Assembly (NCBI RefSeq): GCF_008801925.2
Contig: NZ_CP062803.1
Location: 2,108,001-2,172,000 of the forward strand
Length of the DNA: 64,000 nt
From: Cupriavidus basilensis
GTDB lineage: Bacteria; Pseudomonadota; Gammaproteobacteria; Burkholderiales; Burkholderiaceae
Direction: 5' to 3'
Shown: piece by piece, positions 47,444 through 55,690 of the stretch
Position numbering within the stretch: position 1 is the first letter of the stretch
Layout: every line of letters begins with the position of its first letter
Program-made: the position numbers and the translations under genes
The notes under the pieces: generated by a model
Database searches by the model: none
Seen by the model: only the letters and a program-made list of their open reading frames with translations
Told to the model about the DNA's origin: nothing

Positions 47444-49648
47444 CTAACTGGCTGAAGCCGCCGCATTGGCCCGCGCCTTATGCAGTTTCTTGTAACTGTC
47501 GATCAGGCGGTGGTGCCTATCGAGGCCCTCCAGTTTCATACTCGTTGGCGTCAACCCGAAGAAGCGCACGCTGCCGTCCACCGACCCCATTACCGCGTCC
47601 ATCCGAGCGTCGCCAAACATCCGACGGAAGTTGACCGCGTAGTCGTCTAGTTCCAGATCGTCGTCGAGCAGCACCTCCAGCACCACATTCAAGGCCTGGT
47701 AGAACAATCCACGCTCGACCGAATTGTCGTTGTATTGCAGGAAGGCACCCACCAGTTCTTGCGCCTCCTCGAATTGCCGCAAGGCGAGATGAATCAGCAG
47801 CTTCAACTCGAGAACTGTCAGCTTCCCCCAGTCCGTATTCTCGTCAAATTCGATGCCGATCAAAGTGGCAATATCGGAGTACTCATCCAGCTCACTATTC
47901 TCCAGCCGCTCAAGCAGATCTGCCAGGCCGGCATCGTCCAGGCGATGCACGTTCAGAATATCGGCGCGGAACAGCAGTGCCTTGTTTGTGTTATCCCAGA
48001 TCAAATCCTCTACCGGGTAAACTTCAGAATAACCTGGCACTAAAATCCGGCAGGCCACGGCGCCCAACTGGTCATACACCGCCATGTATACCTCTTTGCC
48101 CATGTCTTCGAGAATGCCGAACAACGTTGCGGCTTCCTCGGCATTGGAGTTTTCACTCTGGCCAGAAAAATCCCACTCAACAAAGTCGAAATTCGCCTTG
48201 GCGCTGAAAAAGCGCCACGACACTACACCGCTGGAATCAATGAAGTGCTCGACAAAATTATTCGACTCAGTCACGGCGTTACTGACAAAGGTGGGCTGAG
48301 GCAAATCGTTCAGGCCCTCAAAACTGCGCCCCTGCAGCAATTCCGTCAGACTCCGTTCCAGCGCCACCTCGAAGCTTGGGTGCGCGCCGAACGAGGCAAA
48401 GACACCGCCTGTCCGCGGGTTCATCAAGGTGACGCACATCACCGGATAGGTCCCACCCAGCGACGCGTCCTTTACCAGCACCGGAAAGCCCTGCTCTTCC
48501 AACCCCTGAATCCCCGCCAGAATGCCAGGGTATTTCGCCAGCACTTCGTGCGGCACATCAGGCAATGCGATTTCACCTTCCAGGATTTCGCGCTTTACCG
48601 CCCGTTCGAAAATCTCGGACAGGCATTGCACCTGCGCTTCGGCCAGCGTATTACCAGCACTCATGCCATTGCTGACGAACAGGTTTTCGACCAGGTTGGA
48701 CGGAAAATACACCACTTCGCCGTCCGACTGCCGCACATACGGCAGCGAACAGATACCGCGCTGCACATTGCCGGAGTTAGTGTCGTACAGATGCGAGCCA
48801 CTCAACTCGCCATCGGGATTATAAATTTCCAGGCAGTACGCATCCAGAATTTCAGCCGGCAGCGCATCCTTAGGGCCAGGCTTGAACCAGCGCTCGTTCG
48901 GGTAATGAACAAATGCTGCATTGGCGATCTCTTCGCCCCAAAACGTACCGCCATAGAAATGGTTGCAATTCAGGCGCTCGATAAACTCCCCCAACGCCGA
49001 CGCCAGTGCGCTTTCTTTGGTTGCTCCCTTGCCATTGGTAAAACACATCGGCGAGTGCGCATCGCGGATATGCAGCGACCACACATTGGGAACGATATTG
49101 CGCCATGAAGCGATTTCAATCTTCATGCCCAGATCCGCCAAAATGCCCGACATATTGGCGATGGTTTGCTCCAACGGCAGATCCTTGCCCGCAATATAGG
49201 TGCTGGCGTCAGATGCCGGCGTCAACATCAGCAACGACTGAGCATCGGCATCCAGGTTCTCTACTTCTTCGATGACAAACTCGGGGCCGGCTTGCACGAC
49301 TTTTTTCACCGTACAACGCTCGATAGAGCGCAAAATACCTCGACGGTCCGCCTCCGAGATATCCGCCGGCAACTCAACCTGAATCTTGAAAATCTGCTGG
49401 TAACGATTTTCCGGATCAACAACATTATTCTGCGACAGGCGGATATTCTCGGTAGGAATATTGCGGGTTACGCAGTACAACTTCACGAAGTAAGCGGCGC
49501 ACAAGGCCGACGAGGCCAGAAAATAATCGAAAGGACCGGGCGCCGAGCCATCGCCCTTATAACGGATAGGCTGGTCGGCCACTACAGTGAAGTCATCGAA
49601 CTTGGCTTCAAGACGTAGCTTATCGAGAAAGTTGACTTTAATTTCCAT
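47444..49648 (-). CDS. ycaO: OsmC-YcaO fusion protein
   Basis: This 734-residue fusion has an N-terminal OsmC-like domain (residues about 1-140, with the Cys in SSALCAAYF and a second Cys in ERCTVKK), a YcaO ATP-dependent cyclodehydratase-type core (about 220-560, with NGKGATKESALASALGEFIER and AEAQVQCLSEIFERAVK as ATP/Mg elements), and an acidic helical C-terminus. YcaO proteins activate peptide backbone amides with ATP; the stand-alone E. coli YcaO influences methylthiolation of ribosomal protein S12. No azoline/azole or precursor-peptide gene is seen nearby. Its codon usage is more AT-tolerant than its neighbours (many GAA, ATT, AAT), which hints at acquisition. ATG 49648 begins MEIKVNFLDK; the longer frame is not supported. 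Confidence 0.9.
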   Translation of the reverse strand: MEIKVNFLDKLRLEAKFDDFTVVADQPIRYKGDGSAPGPFDYFLASSALCAAYFVKLYCVTRNIPTENIRLSQNNVVDPENRYQQIFKIQVELPADISEADRRGILRSIERCTVKKVVQAGPEFVIEEVENLDADAQSLLMLTPASDASTYIAGKDLPLEQTIANMSGILADLGMKIEIASWRNIVPNVWSLHIRDAHSPMCFTNGKGATKESALASALGEFIERLNCNHFYGGTFWGEEIANAAFVHYPNERWFKPGPKDALPAEILDAYCLEIYNPDGELSGSHLYDTNSGNVQRGICSLPYVRQSDGEVVYFPSNLVENLFVSNGMSAGNTLAEAQVQCLSEIFERAVKREILEGEIALPDVPHEVLAKYPGILAGIQGLEEQGFPVLVKDASLGGTYPVMCVTLMNPRTGGVFASFGAHPSFEVALERSLTELLQGRSFEGLNDLPQPTFVSNAVTESNNFVEHFIDSSGVVSWRFFSAKANFDFVEWDFSGQSENSNAEEAATLFGILEDMGKEVYMAVYDQLGAVACRILVPGYSEVYPVEDLIWDNTNKALLFRADILNVHRLDDAGLADLLERLENSELDEYSDIATLIGIEFDENTDWGKLTVLELKLLIHLALRQFEEAQELVGAFLQYNDNSVERGLFYQALNVVLEVLLDDDLELDDYAVNFRRMFGDARMDAVMGSVDGSVRFFGLTPTSMKLEGLDRHHRLIDSYKKLHKARANAAASAS

Positions 49649-50589
49649 GGGGGAATTCTGAAAAATGGTGCACAAAATGACGTAGCCATTACTATCCGCC
49701 GCCACGCTGGTGCAGTGCGATGCATCGAAGCTTTCGCAAACGCTGCCGCATACGGATAATTTTTCAGGCGAACGCCATGGCGCAGGAAATGGCTGGGACC
49801 GGCGAGCTTCCATGTGCCACGCCAACCTCCACGGCAGCGCCAAGTGCCGTTGTACCAAACTGAGTCGCCACGCGTTCCTCCAACACTCTCCAGAATGCGA
49901 GAACTACCAGGCGACAATCCGAAATATAAAGCCCTGTGAAAACAGGGCTTTAATAATCAATCAACTAGCGAATCATGTTTCCCAACGGGAATTCTACCCC
50001 CACTCCATCATCAACAGGCCGCCCAAACCCGCATGGCCAAAGAGACTGGTCGTGATCAAAATGGGACTTTACCGTCGCTTTTACCGTCGGCCGCGCTGAA
50101 CGTTTGCTGGTGCGGGAGATGGAGCGATTTGCGGGGCGACGACTCTGACCGCGCCATTATAAATCAACCCAGAGGATACAAAAGGTGCTGGGCCCTGCCC
50201 GCCCTCCGCCGACCCACTGGGCTACGCCAATCGGGGGACACAGATACGGTCTGATCACGATCGTGGTATCGACGGCACGCCAAGAGTGGCGTCACAGATT
50301 TTCGGAGAAGGCCGCCCGAGTTTTGAAGACGAAGTCGCGGTGCGTGCCGAAGCCACAGGCCAAGTCGGCCTGCCCCGGGAGAGTCTGTGGATTCGTCGCC
50401 AAGTAGTCTCGCAGATGCGCTTCCATCACAAACAGGCTGGATCCGTATGGGTCCGGACTTCGCGTCCATGGCCTCTCTTTGAGTGGTAAATGTGGGCGTC
50501 GGATTGACGGGTCGTCATATCCCTGTCCATTTGCACTCAACCCGTGGGTATGTTTAGCCTGCCGCGTACGAGGCCAAGCCCTCAGCAAG
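49649..50589. other. 941-bp region without a recognisable gene
   Basis: Apart from the terminator at 49928-49951, I see no gene here. Short open frames (for example 50164-50469 minus, 50286-50489 plus) have no start signals and no familiar motifs. A duplicated TTTACCGTCG unit lies near 50080. The stretch looks like decayed DNA between ycaO and the GGDEF gene. Confidence 0.55.
49928..49951. terminator. Orphan rho-independent terminator
   Basis: AAAGCCCTG and CAGGGCTTT make a perfect 9-bp stem with a 6-nt A-rich loop. It lies 280 bp upstream of ycaO, and no intact gene ends next to it on either strand, so its original gene may be lost. Confidence 0.75.
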
Positions 50590-51384
50590 ATGACCCATCT
50601 GCCTGTTGTGAATTCTCAGCGGGCAAGTGTCTTTCACCTGACCGCGGTAATGTCCCTGGCGGCTTCGGCAGTCGAGATATGGCTGGACCGACATAGCGAG
50701 CCACTGCCTGCGCGTCGTCCGTTGGCTGCATGCCTCCTGGTAAGTGCGCTGATCTATGCTGTTCGCCTCGTTTGCATCGTTCTCGATATTCCATCGGAAT
50801 TTGACTTTTCGACTGCCTTTTTTCTTCAGATATTCTTCAATTTCTGGATTGCGTTGCTGGTTGTGACGCTCGTCAGGGAGCGGCGCGAGGCGGGTCTTCA
50901 GCTTGCAGCGGACACCGATGCGCTGACCGGCGTCGGTAACCGCCGATGGTTCCTGGGGCGCCTTCCCCCAGCGCCGCTCGCAAACAGCGCTCTCGCGATC
51001 CTGGATGTGGACCACTTCAAGCAGATCAACGACAGATTCGGACATCCTGTGGGGGACCTCGTACTGGCGTTGGTTGCTACAGCTATCCGAGATGGATTGC
51101 GGGAGGGAGACGTCCTTGCGCGATACGGGGGCGAGGAGTTCGCGCTCTTTCTTCCGAACGTCGACGAGCAAGATGCCAGAGCGGTCGCTGAACGGCTTCG
51201 CAAGCGAATCGAAGCAATGTCCATTGTGATCGACGGCGGGCGCGTTAGCGTTACCGCGAGCATCGGTGTGGCCTGGAGCGACCGGAATGGCGGGGCGTGG
51301 GATGCCTGGATAAAGACAGCAGACAGTGCTTGTTATGCGGCTAAGGGCGGCGGGCGCAACCTTGTGAAGACGAGCGCCGTGTAG
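50590..51384 (+). CDS. Diguanylate cyclase (GGDEF), possibly 5'-truncated
   Basis: This 264-residue protein has two or three membrane helices (about 16-32, 45-66, 74-95) and a C-terminal GGDEF domain that makes c-di-GMP. The active-site loop is GGEEF (180-184), the Mg site is DVDHFKQIND and the inhibitory I-site RxxD is present as REGD (171-174), five residues before the motif. Homologues with this kind of membrane part usually have more helices at the N-terminus. There is no Shine-Dalgarno sequence before ATG 50590 and the upstream DNA is non-coding. It may be a shortened but functional gene or a fragment. Confidence 0.8.
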   Translation: MTHLPVVNSQRASVFHLTAVMSLAASAVEIWLDRHSEPLPARRPLAACLLVSALIYAVRLVCIVLDIPSEFDFSTAFFLQIFFNFWIALLVVTLVRERREAGLQLAADTDALTGVGNRRWFLGRLPPAPLANSALAILDVDHFKQINDRFGHPVGDLVLALVATAIRDGLREGDVLARYGGEEFALFLPNVDEQDARAVAERLRKRIEAMSIVIDGGRVSVTASIGVAWSDRNGGAWDAWIKTADSACYAAKGGGRNLVKTSAV

Positions 51385-51552
51385 ATCCAGCCACCCCAAG
51401 CTGAGGTCGGGAGCGGCATCGAGACGTCTTAACGACGCCACTCATCGCGAGATGCAATGCGCGATCTTGCCGTCCGGGTGCGTGATATCGACAATGTGGT
51501 CGAGTCCGATGAGTGCAGTGTTTGTCATGGTCTGGATCGAACTGTTGCGGTG

Positions 51553-51580
51553 AGGTGGCCAGCATGGTCTCTGGCCACCT
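51553..51580. terminator. Hairpin after the aconitase-type small subunit gene
   Basis: AGGTGGCCA and TGGCCACCT form a perfect 9-bp stem with a 10-nt loop, 7 bases beyond the minus-strand stop at 51587. No T-run follows. Confidence 0.5.
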
Positions 51581-51586
51581 GAGATG

Positions 51587-52228
51587 TCAACGCGGCTCTT
51601 CTACGGCCAAAACCCAGGGACGCGCCTCACGCAGCGCCGCCTGATACGCCCCGATCTCGGCCCGGCGCTTCAAAGTCAGGCCAATGGCATCGAGCCCTTC
51701 GAGCAGCAGGGCGCGTTCGCTCGGGGGTACGATGAACGGCAAGCAGCGGCCCCGCGGATGCCGCACCGTGCAGGACTCAAGATCGACGGTCAGCTCCAGC
51801 ACCTCCCGCTCGGCTTCGGCGGCCAGCACGGCAATCTCATTCGCGGGCAGCACCACCGGCAGCACGCCATTTCGGTAGCAGTTGCTCTGGAAGATCGCGC
51901 CGAACGACGCCGCGATGACGCAGCGAAAGCCAAACTGCCGCACCGCCCAGACGGCGGCCTCGCGCGAGGACCCGCTGCCGAAGTTCTCGCCGGCCAGCAG
52001 GATCGTCGCCCGGCGGTAGGGTTCGCGATTGAGCACAAAGCCGGGGCGCTCGACACGCTGTCCGTTCCCGCTCCCGCTGGCTTCATAGCGCCAAGGCGCG
52101 AGCAGTTTCTCACCGTAGCCATCTCGCCCGGGTGAGTTGATCTCGCGCGAGGGAATGAGAAGGTCGGTATCGATGTTGGCTCGCATCAGCGCAGCGGCGA
52201 TTCCCTTCAGTTGGATGAACTGTTCCAT
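51587..52228 (-). CDS. Aconitase-family small subunit (LeuD/DmdB-like)
   Basis: This 213-residue swivel-domain subunit pairs with the large subunit gene just upstream. It has the substrate-specificity loop region IDTDLLIPSREIN and GSGSSREAA with the catalytic Ser. LeuD (isopropylmalate isomerase) and DmdB (dimethylmaleate hydratase) share this fold. The operon partners are a lyase, not leucine genes, so a leucine role is unlikely. The start at ATG 52228 has no strong Shine-Dalgarno sequence and lies 10 bp after the large-subunit stop, so coupling is likely. Confidence 0.86.
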   Translation of the reverse strand: MEQFIQLKGIAAALMRANIDTDLLIPSREINSPGRDGYGEKLLAPWRYEASGSGNGQRVERPGFVLNREPYRRATILLAGENFGSGSSREAAVWAVRQFGFRCVIAASFGAIFQSNCYRNGVLPVVLPANEIAVLAAEAEREVLELTVDLESCTVRHPRGRCLPFIVPPSERALLLEGLDAIGLTLKRRAEIGAYQAALREARPWVLAVEEPR

Positions 52229-52238
52229 GTGATGCTCC

Positions 52239-53645
52239 CTAGCGCAGCAGCGGGCGTGGATCGGCGATGCAGCCTGCGATGGCTGAAGCGGCCACCGTTG
52301 CCGGGCTGGCAAGGTGAGAGCGCACGCCCGGGCCCTGCCTGCCCTCGAAGTTGCGGTTGGTGCTGGTGATCACGCGGCGCCCGGGCTTGCCAGGCTGGTC
52401 GAAGTTGTCGCCGCCGGCAAAAAAGCACAACGAGCAGCCGCTTTCGCGCCACTCGAAGCCGGCCTGCGTGAACACGCGATCCAGGCCCTCGCTTTCTGCG
52501 GCATGCTTCACACTGGTCGATCCGGGCACCACGATGGCCTTTACGCCAGGGCGCACGCGTCGTCCTTGCACCACCTGCGCGGCGGCGCGCAGGTCGGGCA
52601 GGCGGCTATTGGTGCAGGAGCCGATGAAGGCCGCGTCGATGGGCGTCCCCAGCATCGGCTGCCCGGGGTGCAGCTCCATATAGCGCAGCGCGCGCTCGGC
52701 ATCCGCGTCGGCGGGAGGCGGCACTGCGCCGGTGATGCCCACGACCTGGCCGGGATGGGTTCCCCAGCTCACCTGGGGAACGAGTTTCGAGCAGTCCAGC
52801 TCCAGTTCCTTGTCCCAGTGCGCGCCGTCGTCCGAGCGCAGCGCGAGCCAATCCGAAACCGCTGCATCCCAGGCGGCACCTGAAGGGGCAAAAGGCCGCC
52901 CCGCCAGCCATTCGACGGTACGCGCGTCTGGCGCCACCAGGCCAGTCCAGGCGCCAAACTCGACGGCCATATTGCATAGGGTCAGCCGCCCCTCCACATC
53001 CAGCGTCCGCACCGCCTCGCCCGAGAATTCGATGGCATGCCCGTCGCCACCGCTGACGCCGAACCTGCCGATCAAGGCCAGCACCATGTCCTTGGCCGAC
53101 ACCGCCGGCCCGAGGCTGCCGTGGAACGATACCCGCATCGTCCGTGGCTTGCTTCGCACCAGGCACTGCGTGGCGACAGCGTGCTCGCCTTCGGTCGTGC
53201 CGATGCCCCATGCCAGCGCGCCAATGCCCCCAACAGTGCAGGTATGGCTGTCGCAGCAGACCAGGGTGGTGCCCGGCAAGGCGATGCCCAGTTCCGGAGA
53301 GATCACGTGCGCGATGCCCTGACGTGGAGTACCCAGGTCGAACAGGCGGATGCCCGAGCGCTGCGTGGCGGCGCGAAAGGCCTCAATGAAGCTGCGCCCG
53401 CCCCGAACCAGCGTGTCGTCGCCCCGGCCCGGCTGAGTGTCGACGATGTGGTCCATGGTGCCGAACACAAGGCTCGGATGCGCCACGCGATGCCCCCCCT
53501 CCTCCAGGCCGGCCAGCACGCGCGGCCCGGCGCGGTCGTGCAGGAAGACCCGGTCGACATGTAGCAGCGCCTGCTCGCCCTCCATCTGGGCCACGACGTG
53601 CTGGTCCCAGATCTTCTCGATGATGTTGCGCGGTGATGCATACAT
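52239..53645 (-). CDS. Aconitase-family large subunit (LeuC/DmdA-like)
   Basis: This 468-residue [4Fe-4S] hydro-lyase large subunit has cluster cysteines in GSCTNSR and in GCSLC, and the substrate-binding HVDRVFLHD and CCDSHTCTVGGIGALAWGIG blocks of the LeuC/homoaconitase group. It should add or remove water across a C=C bond of a branched dicarboxylate. ATG 53645 gives the family N-terminus MYASPRNIIEKIWDQH. The next gene upstream is 10 bp away. Isopropylmalate isomerase is the default annotation, but the context argues for another substrate. Confidence 0.87.
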   Translation of the reverse strand: MYASPRNIIEKIWDQHVVAQMEGEQALLHVDRVFLHDRAGPRVLAGLEEGGHRVAHPSLVFGTMDHIVDTQPGRGDDTLVRGGRSFIEAFRAATQRSGIRLFDLGTPRQGIAHVISPELGIALPGTTLVCCDSHTCTVGGIGALAWGIGTTEGEHAVATQCLVRSKPRTMRVSFHGSLGPAVSAKDMVLALIGRFGVSGGDGHAIEFSGEAVRTLDVEGRLTLCNMAVEFGAWTGLVAPDARTVEWLAGRPFAPSGAAWDAAVSDWLALRSDDGAHWDKELELDCSKLVPQVSWGTHPGQVVGITGAVPPPADADAERALRYMELHPGQPMLGTPIDAAFIGSCTNSRLPDLRAAAQVVQGRRVRPGVKAIVVPGSTSVKHAAESEGLDRVFTQAGFEWRESGCSLCFFAGGDNFDQPGKPGRRVITSTNRNFEGRQGPGVRSHLASPATVAASAIAGCIADPRPLLR

Positions 53646-53655
53646 AGTGCTCACC

Positions 53656-54549
53656 TCAACGTGCGGTGCCGGGATGCTGCAGCCCGGCCAAATAGCGCTG
53701 CTCCAGCGCGAACACCTCCTTGAAGCCGACCAGCTCGAGCTGCTCGCGAAAGTCCGCCAACCGCGCGCCGGGGCCACCGGCGTAGCCGTTGGCGCGCAGC
53801 GCCGCCAGCGCGTCACGCATGCCCTGGATGGCAGCCAGCATCAGCGTGGCGGGCAGGCTCACGCGCGCGATGCCGATGCGCTGCATCTCCTCGAACGTGA
53901 AGGCTTCGGGCGACTTGCCGCCTTCGACCACATTGATCGCCACTGGCCCGCGAATTCCCTGCACGGCCTGCCGCGCCAGCGCCTTGGACGTCATACCGTC
54001 CACGAAGATCATGGTCGCCCCCGCCTCCAGGTAGGCATTGCCGCGACGGATCACTTCCTCGATGCCGCCTACGGCGAGCGCGTCGGTACGCGCGTTGATC
54101 ACGAAATCCAGGTCCGTGCGCGCTTCGGCGCAAGCGCGGATCTTCTGCACTGCTTCGTCCAGCGGCACGATGGATTTGCCCTCCAGGTGGCCACAGCGCT
54201 TGGGCATGACCTGGTCCTCGATATTGACGCCCGCGCAGCCAATGCGCTCAAAGGCCTTGACCGCATACCAAGCATTGACGGCATTGCCGAAGCCGGTATC
54301 GCCGTCGGCCATGACCGGCAGGTCGATGGCGTCGACTATCTGCTGCGTGGCCGCGACCATATCGGACAGCGAGAGGAAGCTGTAGTCCGGCAGCCCCAGC
54401 CGGCTCACGGAAATGCCGAAGCCGGAGCATTGCACCGCGGGAAAACCCGCCTCCTGCGCGACGCGGGCGGACAAAGGGTCAAAGGCACCGGGCATGACAA
54501 GGAGTTCCGGCGCGTGGATCAGTTTCTGGAGTAATGCGGTCTTTCGCAT
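53656..54549 (-). CDS. Isocitrate-lyase-superfamily C-C lyase (dimethylmalate/methylisocitrate lyase-like)
   Basis: This 297-residue enzyme is a barrel lyase of the PEP-mutase/isocitrate-lyase group. Metal and catalytic residues are Asp82 and Asp84 (ADGDTGFGN), Glu111 (NIEDQV) and the KRCGH motif at 117-121. The presence of KRCGH points to a 2-hydroxy-acid lyase (like PrpB or 2,3-dimethylmalate lyase) rather than a PEP mutase or phosphonopyruvate hydrolase. It is a paralogue of prpB, 46 kb away. It is the first gene of the operon with the hydratase subunits, on the minus strand of a divergent pair. Confidence 0.88.
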   Translation of the reverse strand: MRKTALLQKLIHAPELLVMPGAFDPLSARVAQEAGFPAVQCSGFGISVSRLGLPDYSFLSLSDMVAATQQIVDAIDLPVMADGDTGFGNAVNAWYAVKAFERIGCAGVNIEDQVMPKRCGHLEGKSIVPLDEAVQKIRACAEARTDLDFVINARTDALAVGGIEEVIRRGNAYLEAGATMIFVDGMTSKALARQAVQGIRGPVAINVVEGGKSPEAFTFEEMQRIGIARVSLPATLMLAAIQGMRDALAALRANGYAGGPGARLADFREQLELVGFKEVFALEQRYLAGLQHPGTAR

Positions 54550-54578
54550 GATGAGTCTTGGTGGTCGTGGTTCGAACA

Positions 54579-54654
54579 GTATGTATGCATGATTCTATAT
54601 TTTCAAGAAATAAAGTAATCATGAAGCATTAATTACGCTAACATGCATACATAC
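54579..54654. promoter_or_regulatory. Perfect 13-bp inverted repeats, putative GntR operators
   Basis: GTATGTATGCATG (54579-54591) and its exact reverse complement CATGCATACATAC (54642-54654) flank the AT-rich centre of the divergent promoter region. Centre to centre is 63 bp, six turns of B-DNA, so two bound dimers would face the same side. The right copy begins just 21 bp before the binding-protein start, overlapping its leader. The likely binder is the downstream GntR protein. Confidence 0.7.
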
Positions 54655-54674
54655 AGAAGAAAGGAGACCTGCAC

Positions 54675-55673
54675 ATGCCAAGCCTGAAATCCCTCCGCCG
54701 GATTCGCCCCGTCCTGCTGCTAGCGCTCGTCGGCACCATCTGCCCCGCCACCCGGGTGCACGCCGAAACGAGCGTTGCATGGCCCGCGCGACCGCTCTCG
54801 CTGGTCGTGCCATTCCCTGCTGGCGGGACCACCGACACGATTGCCCGCCTGCTGTCGAAGAACCTGTCCCGGCAGTTAGGCCAATCCGTGGTGGTGGAGA
54901 ACAAGAGCGGCGCCAGCGGCACGCTGGGTGCCGCCCAGGTCTTGCGCGCGCCGGCGGACGGCTATTCCCTGCTGCTGGGGACGCCCGCCGAGCAGATCAA
55001 CGCGCCCTTGCTGATGGCGCGCCCGCCCTACGATCCGGCGCACGACTTCACGCCGGTCGGCTGCGTCAGCCGCGGCCCGAACGTGCTCGTCGTCAATGCG
55101 GCATCGAAGGCGAAGACCTTGGCGGACCTGCTGCGCATGGCACGGGCGCAGCCCGGGCAGATCAATTTCGGCAGCGCGGGCAATGGCAACACTTCCCACC
55201 TGTCTGGCGAACTGTTCGCGCAGGCGGCCGGCGTCGTGCTCACGCACATCCCCTATCGCGGCAATGCCCCGGCCATCGCGGACACCATCGGCGGCCAGGT
55301 ACAGATGATGTTTTCCAATCCGGCCACCGTGCTGCCCCATATCCGCAGCGGCACGCTGCGGCCGCTCGCGGTAACGTCGCGCGCGCGGATCGCGTCGCTG
55401 CCGGACGTGCCCACGCTGAAGGAATCGGGTATCCCGGTGGAGATCTATAGCTGGACCTGCCTGTTCACGCGGGCCGGAACGCCCAAGGAGATCATCGGCA
55501 AGCTGCACGGCGCCCTCGCGCAGGCTCTCGATGACGGGCAGCTCGCCCAGGCGATCGAGGCCAGCGGAGCAGAGAAATTCCCCTCGACGCCCGAGCAGAC
55601 CAGCCGGTTCCTTGCCGGCGAGCGGACAATGTGGGGTAATCTCATCCGCAGCCGACACATCCACACCGACTGA
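54675..55673 (+). CDS. Bug-type periplasmic binding protein (TctC family)
   Basis: This 332-residue exported binding protein has a signal peptide (RIRPVLLLALVGTICPATRVHA) and the TctC pattern: PLSLVVPFPAGGTTDTIAR near the N-terminus and IPYRGNAPAIADTIGGQVQ in the second lobe. Bug proteins bind small carboxylates and feed a tripartite transporter or a sensor. No TctA/TctB membrane partner is in the window, a common situation for Bordetella/Cupriavidus Bug proteins. AAGGAGA at 54661-54667 fixes ATG 54675. It is divergent from the lyase/hydratase operon and followed by gntR after 17 bp. Confidence 0.9.
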   Translation: MPSLKSLRRIRPVLLLALVGTICPATRVHAETSVAWPARPLSLVVPFPAGGTTDTIARLLSKNLSRQLGQSVVVENKSGASGTLGAAQVLRAPADGYSLLLGTPAEQINAPLLMARPPYDPAHDFTPVGCVSRGPNVLVVNAASKAKTLADLLRMARAQPGQINFGSAGNGNTSHLSGELFAQAAGVVLTHIPYRGNAPAIADTIGGQVQMMFSNPATVLPHIRSGTLRPLAVTSRARIASLPDVPTLKESGIPVEIYSWTCLFTRAGTPKEIIGKLHGALAQALDDGQLAQAIEASGAEKFPSTPEQTSRFLAGERTMWGNLIRSRHIHTD

Positions 55674-55690
55674 ATCCTTAATCCATAAAG

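Noticed and set aside
50164..50469. 101-codon minus-strand frame in the gene-poor interval
   Set aside because: No start signal, no motif and composition unlike the flanking genes; likely chance.
51587..53645. Leucine biosynthesis LeuCD
   Set aside because: No leuB or leuA nearby; the genes lie between a lyase gene and a terminator-like hairpin in a catabolic-type operon with a GntR regulator and Bug protein.
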